Source: Pelecanus crispus (taxonomy: Eukaryota > Chordata > Aves > Pelecaniformes > Pelecanidae). Taken from it: DNA of 64,000 nucleotides. The position numbers were made by a program, and so were the translations under genes. Below, piece after piece: positions 44,506-57,126 of this stretch. Positions within the stretch are counted from its first letter, which is position 1. Each line of letters starts with the position of its first letter. Under the pieces are notes generated by a model, which was not told the origin of the DNA, searched no databases, and was given only the letters and a program-made list of their open reading frames with translations. The DNA lies in NCBI RefSeq assembly GCF_030463565.1, contig NC_134644.1:101366765-101430764 (forward strand). Direction: 5' to 3'.

Positions 44506-46383
44506 CTGCTCAAGCATCAGACTATATCCTCTATCAAAACCAACCTTTTATCTATGAGAAGCAGTACCATCCTACATACAAACTACTTTTTCTTTGCCCT
44601 TTTCCACTTTTACCTGTTCATTCATTTTCTTATCTGCTTACATTTCTATACCTGCTCATTCTCACTGGATTAAAACCACTGGTCTGTGAAGTGAAATAGG
44701 CTGCTTAAACTCTTACTTTCCTACATACTTACATGGCTTTCTGGATGAACATAACAGATCACCTCATATTCATTACTGGATTTTAGCCTCAGTATCTCTA
44801 TATTCCTAACTTTTAGGTTGCTTACTAGGTTACATTACTAAAAAAACAAATAGAAAGTCTGGTAATCTAATTCAATCCTGCTGAATCTATGTCCAACATG
44901 CCGGCCACAAAACAAAGTTCTCCACTCTTAAGTGTGACCACAGCTTCATGAGACAGCAAGCAGGCACCTAAGTGCTGTATCATTTTTACAGCACTAGCGC
45001 ACTTACACATGTGGAGTGTCCTATAACTGAACTGAAAACCTGTGCCTTAGGACTACAATCACAAAAATTATACTCTAAAACTAGTATACGTCACCATTGT
45101 GTTATGCCAGTTTTTCACCCTTATTTGAGAAAGCCATGAAGTTTTCTGAAACCACGATTTTAGCTTGGATAACCAAGTACCCAAACTATCCTTGAGCTCC
45201 TCTCCTCAGAGCAGCCCTAATAGTTACATCATTGCAGAAGTGGTGGCACACACACCCTCTTAGCAAAGATAAATGCAAAGTCTGCTGATGTTAATTTCCC
45301 ATTTTACATTTCATGCTTTCAGCTACACTGTTTGCGTCTTAGCAGTTTTGTGAACTCTGCCAACAGGGCAGAGAGGATAGGAAGACACGCAAAAGAAATC
45401 ATGGAGCCAGATGATTAGTGGAAAGGTTTGAAGAGGAACACAGTCTGCACAGAAAACGTCCCTTTCTGGAACTAAAGCCTCAAAGAGCAGTTTCTTTCCT
45501 CTGTTGAGTTGATAAAGCCTTCTAGAAAAGAAACCTTCTCTGCTATTAAACTACTAGGTAGAATCTTCTCTTCTGAACTACCAGCAAGAATTCCAAAACT
45601 CCCAGTTTTCGCATCTTTGGCCACCATCTTCATTATTATTTCCATGGGCAGTTTGTGTATTTTTGCCCTCCTTTCCCACCTAAAGGCACACACAGATTCC
45701 CAAATGACTGCTGAGTCCAAATTATCTTATTTAAAATTTACCCACTGGCAGGTATGAGTGCATAATAAACCTCACACATCAACACTGTTGTTCAAAATCT
45801 GAGATTCTCTTAACTAGGAACAGCTGTCGTCAGCCATTTTCCCCCAAAAAAGAGGGAAAGGGAAAATATGGAAAAAAGCAAGCTTTGAAGAATAACCTGA
45901 AATAACAAATCCAACCTCTGACAGACATATATGCAGTACGTGAAGAAGGGGAAGGAATATTTACAAATATGTGGTGGCCTCAGTGAAAAGAGCCCAAATA
46001 CTTCACAGTTTAGATAAACTTCTATAATAAAATGGGCAATCACAGACCAAAATACACAGAATCTACAGATTTTGAAGAGTGAAATATTCACCTGCATTTT
46101 AGTTATAAGAAAAGTAAGCTTCTGGTATAAAAAAATTTGGCAAGGCGAAGACCCCAAAAACCAAGGCCACAGTAAGAATGCTAAATGTGAGTTTGTATTA
46201 AAAACTCAAGATGTTTTCATACTTCACCTACTCAAAAGTCTTAGTTTTCTGTATTTTCTGTGACATTTAATTCATGTCTGCTCTTTCTGAGGGTATCAAA
46301 GAAGCATAATATCTTTGTAACAAGAACCTGTTTAATAATTGGAACTGATTCCGTCAACCATCAAGTATAAACATCCTATTAAA

Positions 46384-46402
46384 GGGGGGGGGGGGGGGGG
46401 GG
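46384..46402 (+). repeat. G19 homopolymer
   Basis: Nineteen consecutive G on the plus strand lie inside the TMEM245 intron. The plus strand is the template strand for TMEM245, so a G-quadruplex here would stand in the path of the polymerase. Its length may be affected by sequencing error. Confidence 0.85.
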
Positions 46403-48554
46403 AATAATCTATCAACATTTTATTTAAGGATACTTTACAAAAACCAGAGGGCTAAATACCACTTTAATCCATATGTGCAAGTTATCTGCGGTTGGATTTT
46501 AAGAATTGAGAGCATGAACAATTACAACAGAGTCTTTAGCAATGGAAGTCTCCAGGCAGCTGGAGAGAAAAAGTGCTATCTATACTGCAATGATCATGAG
46601 GGTGCGACAAAAAAACCCCATCACTTCTCCTGGTTGCACTAAAGATACATTTGTTCCCACTAAACCCTTATGGTTTTGTCATGCCAACTTTCTCAGGCTT
46701 GTTGGTCTTAAATCTTACACCTGTCCCATAGAAATCCCTTTGCCCTATACAGAAGGTATCTCACAATTTCTGAAACTCTTCATTGGTGACACAAAGTTTT
46801 CAACTTTTTTTAATGCAATTTGCCAGGTCCTTCCAAAACAAAACCAAAAAACCCAACCAACCAACCCCAAACCCCTAACATATCCAGAACAATTTGTCAG
46901 AAGGAAGCATTAAATCTAAGTATTTAGTAGCATCTTCAAGAACTGAGATTTTAACATGCTATAATTAAATTGAGTAAATCTTTTTGCTATTAATCAAACG
47001 GTGGCACAAAGTGTGGCACAAATACATCTCGGTCGTCAAAAATATTTTAAAACTGTCCTTGAACTATCTCCGTATTTTTCCCATGGAGATGTTTTCTGTA
47101 CTGTAGTAAAATTAACAAGGTCTTAACAACTTCTGTAAGTATGCCCCAAAACTACATTTCAGTATACAATAGGTGAGGCAGGCCTCTGGCTTGAGGCAGG
47201 TATCTGAAGCATCAACTTCACTTGAATTGAAAATATCCATCTACAACTACAGGAAAGACCTACTTTTTAAACAAGCAATCGTTTCAGATTTTCCCAGAGA
47301 GACTACAAAAGAAGGGAAGACAGTCTTATTATGGTAACCAAAAGAAAGACAACAATCCAGAAAAACTATTCCAACAGCCAGAATGAATTGCTGTGAATTT
47401 AACTATGTCAGGGAGTAACTGAAAAACTGTTTCTCATTCATAAGAAAGCATCCAAAACCGCCATTCTAATTTACACAGTTTTCACATTTCAGTTCAGACA
47501 AGCATAATTTTTATCCTTAGACTAATTTTATTCAGATTTAAATTCAAGTTCTGCCATGCCTTTTGCTGATGTAGTCATGCAGCTTATCAGAAGATTTTAC
47601 ACTAAGTCCATTACTCATTACAGATGGACCAGTAGAATAAACGAAAAGTTAATAATGGATCAACAGGTATGTCCTGGTCTGATGTCATTCTGCAAGTTGA
47701 TATATAATTTATTTCAATAGCAAAATAGCATATACCGCTAAAAGACTGTAGAACAGTACAGCATCTCCCTAGCTCCTTGCATCTAGCACGCGCAACAAAT
47801 AAGCTGAAAGAAGGCATCACACAGTGCTGAGCAGCAGTGAAGTGCCAGTGGTCAAGCAGGAAGTGAGAGGATGCTACACCTAATTTCACTCTCCTCCTCT
47901 CCTTCACCTTTCTTTGCGTCTGCCTCAGCTAGTCAGAAAAAAGCATAGGGGATCCTACTTGTGGTGAGTGTAGCCTAGGAGAACTCTAAAGTCTCTGAAG
48001 ACTCATGTTTGCTACTTCTGTCAGAAAAACTAAGAATCGTATCTTAAAGTCTCTAGAAATTCGTATCCATTTGACTTATGGTTAAAGCAGCTAAAAAAAT
48101 AAGGCTGGAAACAACCAGCCAGAATCTTCATCAACAGTATGCTTCAGCTACTCCGCATCTGTGATACCAGATCTTAAAGATGATGTGGTATGCTAGTGCA
48201 AATGCTGAATGAATTTATTACCATCTGTAAAATGCAGACCTTCCTGGTGAAATTATGACAGTAAATTAATTTCATCTCTTAATACACTATTGGCATACAT
48301 ACAGCTTCCTTTTATATACAAGAGTAATTGTATGTTTCAGAAATCAGAAAATCCAATTGCTGCTCATGGCTCTCTATGGCACTGTATCTGGATGAACCAC
48401 TTTACCTGTGAGAGCTGTCATCTGCAAATGTGTCATTTATGAGCACTTCATGGCAATTTGGTGTAAGACATACTTAGACATACATATTCCATTTTACTGA
48501 GCTTTGAAAAGCATGTAAAATTATAAAAAAAAAATTTAAAAAAAATCAGAGGAC

Positions 48555-48863
48555 ATAGAATAGAATCATAGAATCGTTTCGGTTGGAAAAGACCTTTAAG
48601 ATCATCCAGTCCAACCATTAACCTACACTACCAAGTCTACTCTAAGCCAATCAAGGGTAGACTAGACTAAACCATGTCCCCAAGTGCCACATCTACCCGT
48701 TTTCTGAATGCTTCCAGGGATGGGGACTCCACCACCTCTCTGGGCAGCCTGTTCCAATTCTTGACCACCCTTTCCGTAAAGAAATTTTTCCTAATTTCCA
48801 ACCTAAACCTCCCCTGGCGCAGCTTAAGCCCATTTCCTCTTGTCCTATCGCTAACTACATGGG
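48555..48863 (-). mobile_element. CR1 LINE 3' end
   Basis: This 5'-truncated CR1 of about 310 bp is of the same subfamily as that at 28154. It has the same tail repeat and ORF2 C-terminus ([40 protein letters not shown]). It sits in the TMEM245 intron in sense orientation. Confidence 0.93.
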
Positions 48864-51116
48864 TCATGTTTCACATTATTCAGATTAAAAATGAAGAAAC
48901 TTCTGTCAAATTGGCAAATGTTTCTGCATAGTTGGCCTAAATATTTCCTTGTTGAAGTTCTCTCTACTTCACTGAAAAGCTAGGGAATTTGCTTGTAGAT
49001 TTCACAAGGGAAAGTGCCACCTCTTCATTTTAAGGGTTTTGTGGGTTTTAGTGGATGTTTTTTTTCTCTTTTACTGATTTGCCATAGAAAGCCTACATCT
49101 TCCCTTTTGCTTCTACTGAAGTTTACCTTAAATGTACGTCCACCTGAATTCAGGTTCACTTCACAGAGCCTGCAGGTAAGGTCTGTTCACCATTAGCGAC
49201 ACGGTGAAATTTCAAAAATTTCAACCTAACACTGGAACAACCCCAGTTCAAAGGGAAGAGTCAGAAAAGGGAAGACTCCTGGCATGCAGAACATACCTCG
49301 AGCTTCAATTCAGAGCATTCATTTTTTTACTTCAGTGTTAATTTGATTTTCTAGATCTCTCTGTTCCCAGAGCACTGGAGGAAAGAAGAGCATATGGGCT
49401 AAAATGATGAGAATTGAAGTTTCCAGAAAGATTAGAGTAGGCATATAATAATTTCAGAAGAGAAATTTACCGGTTACTAAACTAAATTAATAATGAAGGC
49501 ATGTTGACCCTGGCCACTGAATGGGCCTAAGAGTAAAAACCTAGACAAAAGTGGCATTTGTCTTTGGAAACATTTGCAAGAATTAGCATTTCCCTAAATG
49601 CCTTACAAAACACTTTAGAAGCCATATAGTGGTTTACAATCCAACTAAAATGCAAGTTTGATAACAGGAACACCCTAAGCCAAAAATACCATTAGAAAAA
49701 GACAATTTCACTCTTTCATCATCTTTACACCACTGATGACTGGTATTTTCCCCATATTCTCAAAGTAGACGTTACAAGGATTGTACTGTATCTTTGTTGC
49801 AAAATCTTCCTGTATACAGAGCTGACCAATTCAAAATGATGCCTGAAGAAACTCCAGCTACTCAATTTCTTTTGAGAATAGAACCTTTACATCTTAAAAA
49901 TAGAGGGTTTAATGTATAAAAGCAAATACAATGCATTCCAAACTTCAGAGCAGTTTCACAATTTATTTCAAATCAGGTTAACTCAGCACAGCCGCAAAAA
50001 GGGAACCCTCCCATTCCCCTGTTCTCAAGCACTCACTTCTGCCCCAGACCACCCCTCCTCTGTCTACCTGCCAGCACAGTCTCTTTTATGTGCCACAACA
50101 GCTTTTACAATGAATTCCGCTAATAATTATTTTTTGCTGGGTTAGTTTTAACTAACTAGCTCAGCTCTCTATTCCCCAGCCAACTTACAGAGCAGTGGCA
50201 TAAACAGCTGTGTTCCCACCAGGAAAGAAGGCAGCACGCTCGCAGCTGGAGGGCAGGAACTTCTTTGCACAATAGTGCTGTCTTATCCCAGCCGAAACTA
50301 ACAGTTGCTGTCACTGTACCTTCAAAACCAAGTAACTAATTTTCTTCCTTCAGACACCACCAAGATCCATGGCAAAAGACAAGCTACCACTGACAATCAA
50401 AGGACAGCTATTATCTTAAAAAGGACTGAAGTGTATTATTCTTCTACAATGATCCCCCAAATTTCAGGTGGTCACGGTGAGAACACTGAAGAACGAAATG
50501 ACTCAAAGAAATCCTTTTGCAAAAAAACTCTTAAGCTGTTCTTTGACTCTCTTTAAGGGTTCTGTTATTTTAGGAATAAAGTAGACCCTCATTATTTTTC
50601 AAATTACTCATGAAAATAAGCAAAGAACACTAAGATATATTCCAGGTACGAATAAAGCAGAAGTGGCAGTGTTTCTTGACAGAATAAGATAATCTCAGGA
50701 GCAATATAAATACGCAAATGATTTTCAGAGACAAATCCATGACAAGATTTCAACAGTTTTGCTGTTGAAATTAACTTCTTCTTCAGAATGATACAACTGA
50801 ATACAGAGACGTAACAGCTCCAACATATGGAGGCTAGTAATGATGCTAATCAGATGAAGTGATACAGTCTTGAACAAAGCATAGGTCCTTGAGATTGTGT
50901 AACTGATGCAAATATTACACCTCTCAAGGCAGGACAGGGCTCCGGTGACTGTATCAAAACTTCAGACTTGAACAGCGGCAACTAGTCCAAAGGACACAGC
51001 AGCAAACGGACTTTCTTCCCTAACAGAGAAACATCTACATTCTCTGAAAAAGAACAATTAACACGTAGGCCAACCTGCAAGAAATTCTAGATCTGATTAT
51101 TTGCAAATTGCACTTC

Positions 51117-51239
51117 GGGACATGGTTTAGTCTAGTCTACCCTTGATTGGTTTAGTGTGGACTTGGTAGTGTAGGTTAATGGTTGGACTGGATGATCTCA
51201 AAGGTCTTTTCCAACCTAAACGATTCTATGATTCTATTT
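51117..51239 (+). mobile_element. CR1 LINE 3' tail fragment
   Basis: This short CR1 3' end in plus orientation begins GGGACATGGTTTAG and ends in two ATTCTATG-type units. It is the same subfamily as the copies at 28154, 48555 and 53742, in opposite orientation, and is truncated to about 120 bp. Confidence 0.9.
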
Positions 51240-51474
51240 CTTTACAATACTTTCATATTCGTAATATTTGTAATTATTTTTTAATGGCTATTTTGGCCTG
51301 GTTTAGTCACATATACCACATAAACTTACAATTACTCTTTTGAGAAGCACATTTGAAAGCATTAGTTATTTTCTGAATCAACTATTTCTAACATTTCCTG
51401 ATTTTTATAATGAGCAGACCACGATGCTTACCAGGTGCAACACCTAACTATTCTTAAAATGGATCTTGGAACAG

Positions 51475-53460
51475 AACTTATGAACACCCAAACTAGATCA
51501 GACCAAAGGTCTGTCTAGCCAGCACCCCATCTCCAGTAGTGGCCAGAAGCAGGCACTAAGGGAACAAAAGAAACAGGACAGACATATTTAACAATCCCCC
51601 TTGAACATTTTTCCAGACTCTATTTCCACCTCAGGGGATATCATGAACCTGATGCAGAATGTCTATTTAGTAATCCTCAGTTAATATCTATTCTTAGCCC
51701 TGTCCAATCCTCTAAGTTGCTGCAACTCAAACACTCTTTGGCAAGACCTTCCCCATGTCTACTGTCTATTGCATGAACCAACACACCTTTCTTATTTTTT
51801 GAAACTGCCTGCTTGCTTTTTGATGATCCCAAGATTTTATGTTGGAAGAGACCATGAGCAGTCCAACCCCAGCAATCCTTTCCACACTGGTTCTGATTTT
51901 GCAAACCTCAATTGTGTAACATCCTTTTTCCAGGCTGAAGAGTCCTAACCGGCTCAGTCATTCCTCATACAGAAACTGATGCATACCTTCATTCCTTTAA
52001 TTAGTCTTGTTGCCCTCCTAGCTTTCCGAGATGCAGGAACCAGAATGGCACACAGTAATTCAGGGTACAGACAAACCATAGATTCATACAATGGGAGTAA
52101 TATTCTGTGCTTCTGTTGTAACAAATCTTAACGTTTGATATGCCTGGCAGATTAGCAAGCACTGAGCTAGCATGCCTACCTGAAAATATAGCTCCCAAGC
52201 GGTAACAGTCAGCACAGGGGCCATCAGTTTATGTGTGAAGTTAGGACTCGTTTTCACCCACATGCATCACTTTCATCTACACTATGTTTCATCAGTCATT
52301 TTATTCCCTGGGCACTGCTGTCTTCTGAGTTTGCCTACAGTCCTGCTGCAATTCCATAATCAGTCCTCATCCTTACTAGCTCAAATAGTTTTGCAGCATC
52401 AGTAAGGTGTCACTCTCTACTTCTTACCCAGGACAATTATGAATAGACAGGATAGTAAAGGTCCCTGCCTCAACACCATCATTACTCCTGCCTCGGTGTC
52501 TTATCTTTTTAACTGACTATTTATCCATGCAGAAACCTCCTCTATTATCACTACTTCATTTCCTTAAGTTTTTTGAAAGAAATGCTATAAAAAGCCTTTA
52601 TAAGATTTCAGTAGAACATAGAAGCCAGATCAACTTATTAATGGCCTTGCTTGCTGACTACTTGAAAAAACATGAAGAGTAAGGCAGAAGTAGTCTCTGT
52701 GAAAAACCCATTGATTCTTTGCAACTAAATCATATTCACCAGGCACTGGTATGTCCTTAGCTTTAGTTCCTACTGAGTTTCACCATACTGATGTCCAACT
52801 TACATGTCTGTACTTCCTAGGTTCCCTGGAATATGGTTTGGGTGGGGTTTTTTTTTTTTTCCCCCTAATTTTGCCCTTGAGTTTTCTTTGGTGAGTTAGT
52901 ATCATCCACTCCCAGCAATGTGCTATTGGTCATTTTGTCTGTTTCTTCTACAACCCCTTCTGCAGTCACTTTAATTTGAGATTCTTCTGCAGCTCACCCG
53001 TAAGAAGGGTTTTACAATGTGACTCCCTCCACTTACCTTCACAGCAAGGAACAACACAGCATCAATTTACCTCCCCCCTGCAAAAGCCTGCAGCAGCCTT
53101 GTTGTTGCTGAGTACTCCTTATCATCCCTCAGCCCTCCTGGGTGTTTCTTGCTCCTGCTGCATATGAAAAACGGTATTTTGGTTTAATAGCATTTTGTGG
53201 AACTTTGAGCAAATGAATCAAACTCCCTTCCCCCTCCTTCAGGCCTATTTCTACCTGCTAAAGTTTATGATCCTTCTGTTTTCTTCATTTAGCTAAAACT
53301 TCAGCTATTTAAAGGATAGTTTCTCATTTCCTGTGGCCTTTGTTACTTTGCTGTTCAGCTATGCAGTCAGTCTTCCCTTTAGCCTTACTCAAGCCTTTCT
53401 TAGCTGTTAGCGTACACTGGCACGATACTTTGAACGTTTATTATTCTCCACACCACTTCT
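51475..53460 (-). mobile_element. Old degenerate CR1-like LINE relic
   Basis: About 2 kb of plus-strand sequence reads as a diverged antisense CR1-type LINE. Recognisable segments, in the order expected for CR1, are at 51930..52020 (end of ORF2), 52040..52200, 52300..52450 (an equivalent of the KFADDTKL region), 52500..52700 (an equivalent of the DF.KAFD.VPH region) and 52760..53000. The first 100 bp, containing CTAGATCAGACCAAAGGTC, resembles another old amniote repeat. The relic has many indels and no open frame. Boundaries are approximate and the subfamily is not identified. Confidence 0.55.
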
Positions 53461-53741
53461 AAGTATATAAGTCTTTTAGATCCCCATTTTAGCTTGAAAA
53501 GTTCATGAATGAGAACAACAGCTAGCTAGCTGGACTCAATAAAGCTCAAAATCCACTGCAGTCTTGTATTGAGAAACTCCCAGTCTGTTCAGATTATTAC
53601 TATTATAAAATTATGAATCACAACCATAGACAAGAGGGTATTTTGACTGCTTATGCTGGTAGAGAGAATAAATAATGTATTAACCTTATAATTCGACCTA
53701 ATATGACAAAAAAGCAAAAAGCTGTGACGTTAAATCTTTGA

Positions 53742-54475
53742 AATCATAGAATCATAGAATCGTTTAGGTTGGAAAAGACCTTTAAGATCATCCAGTCCAA
53801 CCATTAACCTACACTACCAAGTCCACTCTAAACCAATCAAGGGTAGACTAGACTAAACCATGTCCCAGTGTGCCACATCTACCCGTTTCCTGAATGCTTC
53901 CAGGGATGGGGACTCCACCACCTCTCTGGGCAGCCTGTTCCAATGCTTGACTACCCTTTCCGTGAAGACATTTCTCCTAATAGCCAATCTAAACCTCCCC
54001 TGGCGCAGCTTGAGCCCATTTCTTCTTTTCCTATCGCTAACTACTTGGGAGAAGAGACCAACACCCACCTCACTACAACCTCCTTTCAGGCAGTTGTAGA
54101 GAGCGATAAGGTCTCCCATCAGCCTCCTCTTCTCCAGACTAAACAACCCCAGTTCCCTCAGCCGCTCCTCATAAGGCCTGTGCTCCAGACCTTCACCACC
54201 TTCGTTGCCCTTCTCTGGACACACTCCAGCACTTCAATGTCCTTTTTGTATTGAGGGGCCCAAAACTGGACACAGTATTCCAGGTGCAGCCTCCCCAGTG
54301 CTGAGCACAGTGGGACAATCACCTCCCTGCTCCTGCTGGCCACATTATTCCTGATACAAGCCAGGATGCTGTTGGCCTTCTTGGCCACCTGGGCACACTG
54401 CTGGCTCATGTTCAGCTGGCTGTCGACCAACACCCCCAGGTCCTTTTCCACCAACCAGCTTTCCAGCCACGACAG
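53742..54475 (-). mobile_element. CR1 LINE 3' end, longest copy
   Basis: This CR1 is about 730 bp long and encodes, in pieces, more of the ORF2 end: [20 protein letters not shown], then [20 protein letters not shown], then [18 protein letters not shown], then [14 protein letters not shown] frameshift separates the two open parts near 54158..54224, so the copy is dead. It lies in the TMEM245 intron, sense orientation. Confidence 0.94.
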
Positions 54476-55070
54476 CCAATGTCAGGAAATCCTGAAGTTT
54501 TACATCAGCTTTCATGCTGTCTTCTTACACTACAATAAATCTGTATTTTAAATAGCAGAAATCTAACCAAGGTTATAGTAATATATACTCCAACCTTAAA
54601 TACACACATAAAGAATTATTAGACATGCAAGCATAGGATCCTGCAATATGTTACACTAAAAATAATTCTCATAGTATCCTTTTATTCTTAGAAATGCCTG
54701 ATAGAAGATCTCTTCCCTATATATTTAATAATTCTTTCAGCAACCCTTGTCTTTCCATCCCTCCCAGTCAGCTACTAGGCCTGCCTTAGAAGCAAAGAGA
54801 AAAACTAATTGACTGAGCTGAATCCCAGATGCAAGTAAGTGTCACTTGTTTTACTGATACAGACTATGTCACATACCAACTAAACTTTCATTCAAATAAA
54901 GATTGTAAGTTCTGACATACAAATAACCGTTTAAAAAAAGCTGGTGTTGTAGACAAAGCAGCGTATATAGATAATTGCATAAGTGCAATATGTAATTAAA
55001 GGACTAGTATCTAAGATGCAATGTAGTTACATTATTCTTAAAGACTGCATGCAAATCTACGTGTTTAAAT

Positions 55071-55098
55071 GTGCGCACGCACACACGCACACACACAA
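55071..55098 (+). repeat. CA/CG-rich alternating tract
   Basis: GTGCGCACGCACACACGCAC and following CA units form an alternating purine-pyrimidine run with Z-DNA potential. It is intronic. Confidence 0.85.
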
Positions 55099-56382
55099 TA
55101 ACCCACATCCTCTACATGCTTACAGACAACCTCCAGTCTTAAACAAACTGGACAGTCACAGAATTACAAACAACAAAAATGAACTAAGAGAAACTGCTGT
55201 TAGGACACACAAAATGCACCATCTGGAATATGAAAGAAGCAAGTGGCAGAATATTGGCACTGCCTGATATAAAACAAGGAAGCCCTCAATAACCCACCAA
55301 TGTGTTTGAAAATACACTATACCAGTCTGCACGGCATAGAGAACAGAACTGGGTGCTTCAGCATCAGATTATGCACTTACGTAATCTCATGAATTAAACT
55401 GTAAAACGCCCATAGACTTTGTGACCTGCTTGACCCAAATTATGTGTGTAGAATAATGAACATTTTTTCATAGTTTCAGGTAAATTTGGAAAAAGAGTAA
55501 AGATTAAGCATGAGCAAATCAATTATTTTCTGAAATTTTCTTTGAATATGTTTTTCTTTGAATTATTGTTTGAATAACTTAAAAATCATGTGCACATAAA
55601 GTAATATACAGACAGCTGTATTTAATAAGAACAAGTATTTCTGATATACAAGAAGAAGGAAATACAGGTAAAGACAAATCATTTTGGTTGTCTGCATCTA
55701 GGAGAATATTTACGACTAAAATAGTGGTATGAGCAAGTCATGCGGTTATTGCTACTAAACCAATCAGCTGATAAATACTACTATCTATCCCACTACAACA
55801 ATCAGGTTACAGTTACTGTCTGTTTGGTTCTGCAAATGTACTGAAACATTGCAGCATCTCTTCTACATTTATAGACTACATTCTACTTTTTTTTTTTTCA
55901 GTAACTCAACTGAAGCTTTCCTCTCCTTCATGTAATTAAAAAAAAAACCCCATGTATCTGTTATTCCCAGTTTTAGACTAGGAAATTATTTCATTAAGAC
56001 AGAATCATTTTCAATTCTATTCCCATCTCACCAAATACACCATAAGTAGAGCTTATAAAATTTCAGTAAGGTCCTGTTAAATGCATTCCTGTGACAAAGA
56101 AGATTTCTGCAAGAGATACTCCTGCTACTAAAGGACGTACATTGCATGCAAAAATTCAGTCAAAACATGATCAGTTAACAGTTGTCTTTGAAAAATTAAT
56201 CTGAAAGACATTATTAATGTTGCAGTAAAATAAACAAGATCACACATGTTGCTTTTTCTAAACATTAGCTTAACATGCTGGAAGATAATTGTTTTCTGTG
56301 GGAATTGTATCACCATCTCATTTTCTCCATCATTACTGCCAGGATGCCACAGCAAACCAGCTAGATGCTTAAACAGCTGAGA

Positions 56383-56406
56383 TTTGTTTGTTTGTTTGTT
56401 TGTTTG
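56383..56406 (+). repeat. (TTTG)6 microsatellite
   Basis: Six perfect TTTG units lie in the mir-32 host intron, about 465 bp downstream of the hairpin in transcript direction. Confidence 0.95.
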
Positions 56407-56870
56407 CATGGTAGCTCATTTCAGATCTCTTTAAATGTTAATAAATAAAAGTTGAGAAAACAGTAAGAACCTATTTCAGCCATCAAAGCACTACAGGTTT
56501 TCTTCATATCAAATCTCTCTTTGACTTTCTGGCAAATTTCAATTAAGGATATGATTACTATTTCCTCTTTAGAAACACCTAATATTTTAAGTAACTTTTA
56601 GATAACCAATGAAAAATCTGATCAAATTTGAGGTGTACATGACAAATGAAGAAAATGAAGCAAATAATGATAACCCTTCTCAAACTGAAAACAAACAGTA
56701 CTCATCTTCCTGGCATTATAGAACAAACTTCCACTAACACATGTTTCAAGGCATCACTCAAAAATACTGATCTGGGTTTAAGACCATTTCACAATGTAAT
56801 TAGACCCCACCAAAATTGAAAGCTGCAGTAACTTTAAGCCACAGCCATACCCGTGTGCATGCACTCATGT

Positions 56871-56940
56871 GAAAGTATCGCACACACTAAATTGCACTGA
56901 GGCCGTGACAACATGCAACTTAGTAATGTGCAATATCTCC
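56871..56940 (-). ncRNA. MIR32: mir-32 precursor hairpin
   Basis: This minus-strand hairpin matches the vertebrate miR-32 precursor over its full 70 nt. The 5p arm at 56914..56935 is identical to the mature miR-32-5p I know, which begins TATTGCACATTACTAAG. Its seed ATTGCAC places it in the miR-25/92/363/367 seed family. The 3p arm is 56873..56894. The hairpin lies in a large TMEM245 intron on the host strand, as in mammals, so it is probably processed from the TMEM245 primary transcript. Compared with the human precursor from memory there are three substitutions: one by the terminal loop and two in the 3p arm. One of these turns a G-U pair into G-C, and the other turns a basal A-U pair into A-C. 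The hairpin remains stable. Confidence 0.97.
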
Positions 56941-57100
56941 ACCAGAGCAAGCAGAATGGGAGCTTCAGGGAAGAAGGGTATGGTGCATTCAGGAAGAGAA
57001 CGACATGCTGCTCAGGGAAAGGAAAATGGTTCAGGCAAAGGTGTGCATGCTACTACTTTGGAGACCTGTGAACTGGAGAATTACTGCTTCATCCATTTGA

Positions 57101-57126
57101 GGGGGGGGAGCGGGGGGGGGGAGGGG
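57101..57126 (+). repeat. G-rich tract (G8, G10 and G4 runs)
   Basis: Eight G, AGC, ten G, A, then four G form a potential G-quadruplex. It lies about 160 bp from the mir-32 hairpin on the upstream (transcript) side, G-rich on the template strand. Confidence 0.85.

Noticed and set aside
50265..50300. Short match to the LTR 5' end (TATCCCAGCCGAAAC)
   Set aside because: Only about 15 bp match and the flanks are unrelated, so it is a chance match rather than an LTR fragment.
53853..54454. Apparent reverse-transcriptase-like protein gene
   Set aside because: These are the broken reading frames of the CR1 copy annotated at 53742..54475, interrupted by a frameshift and 5' truncation.
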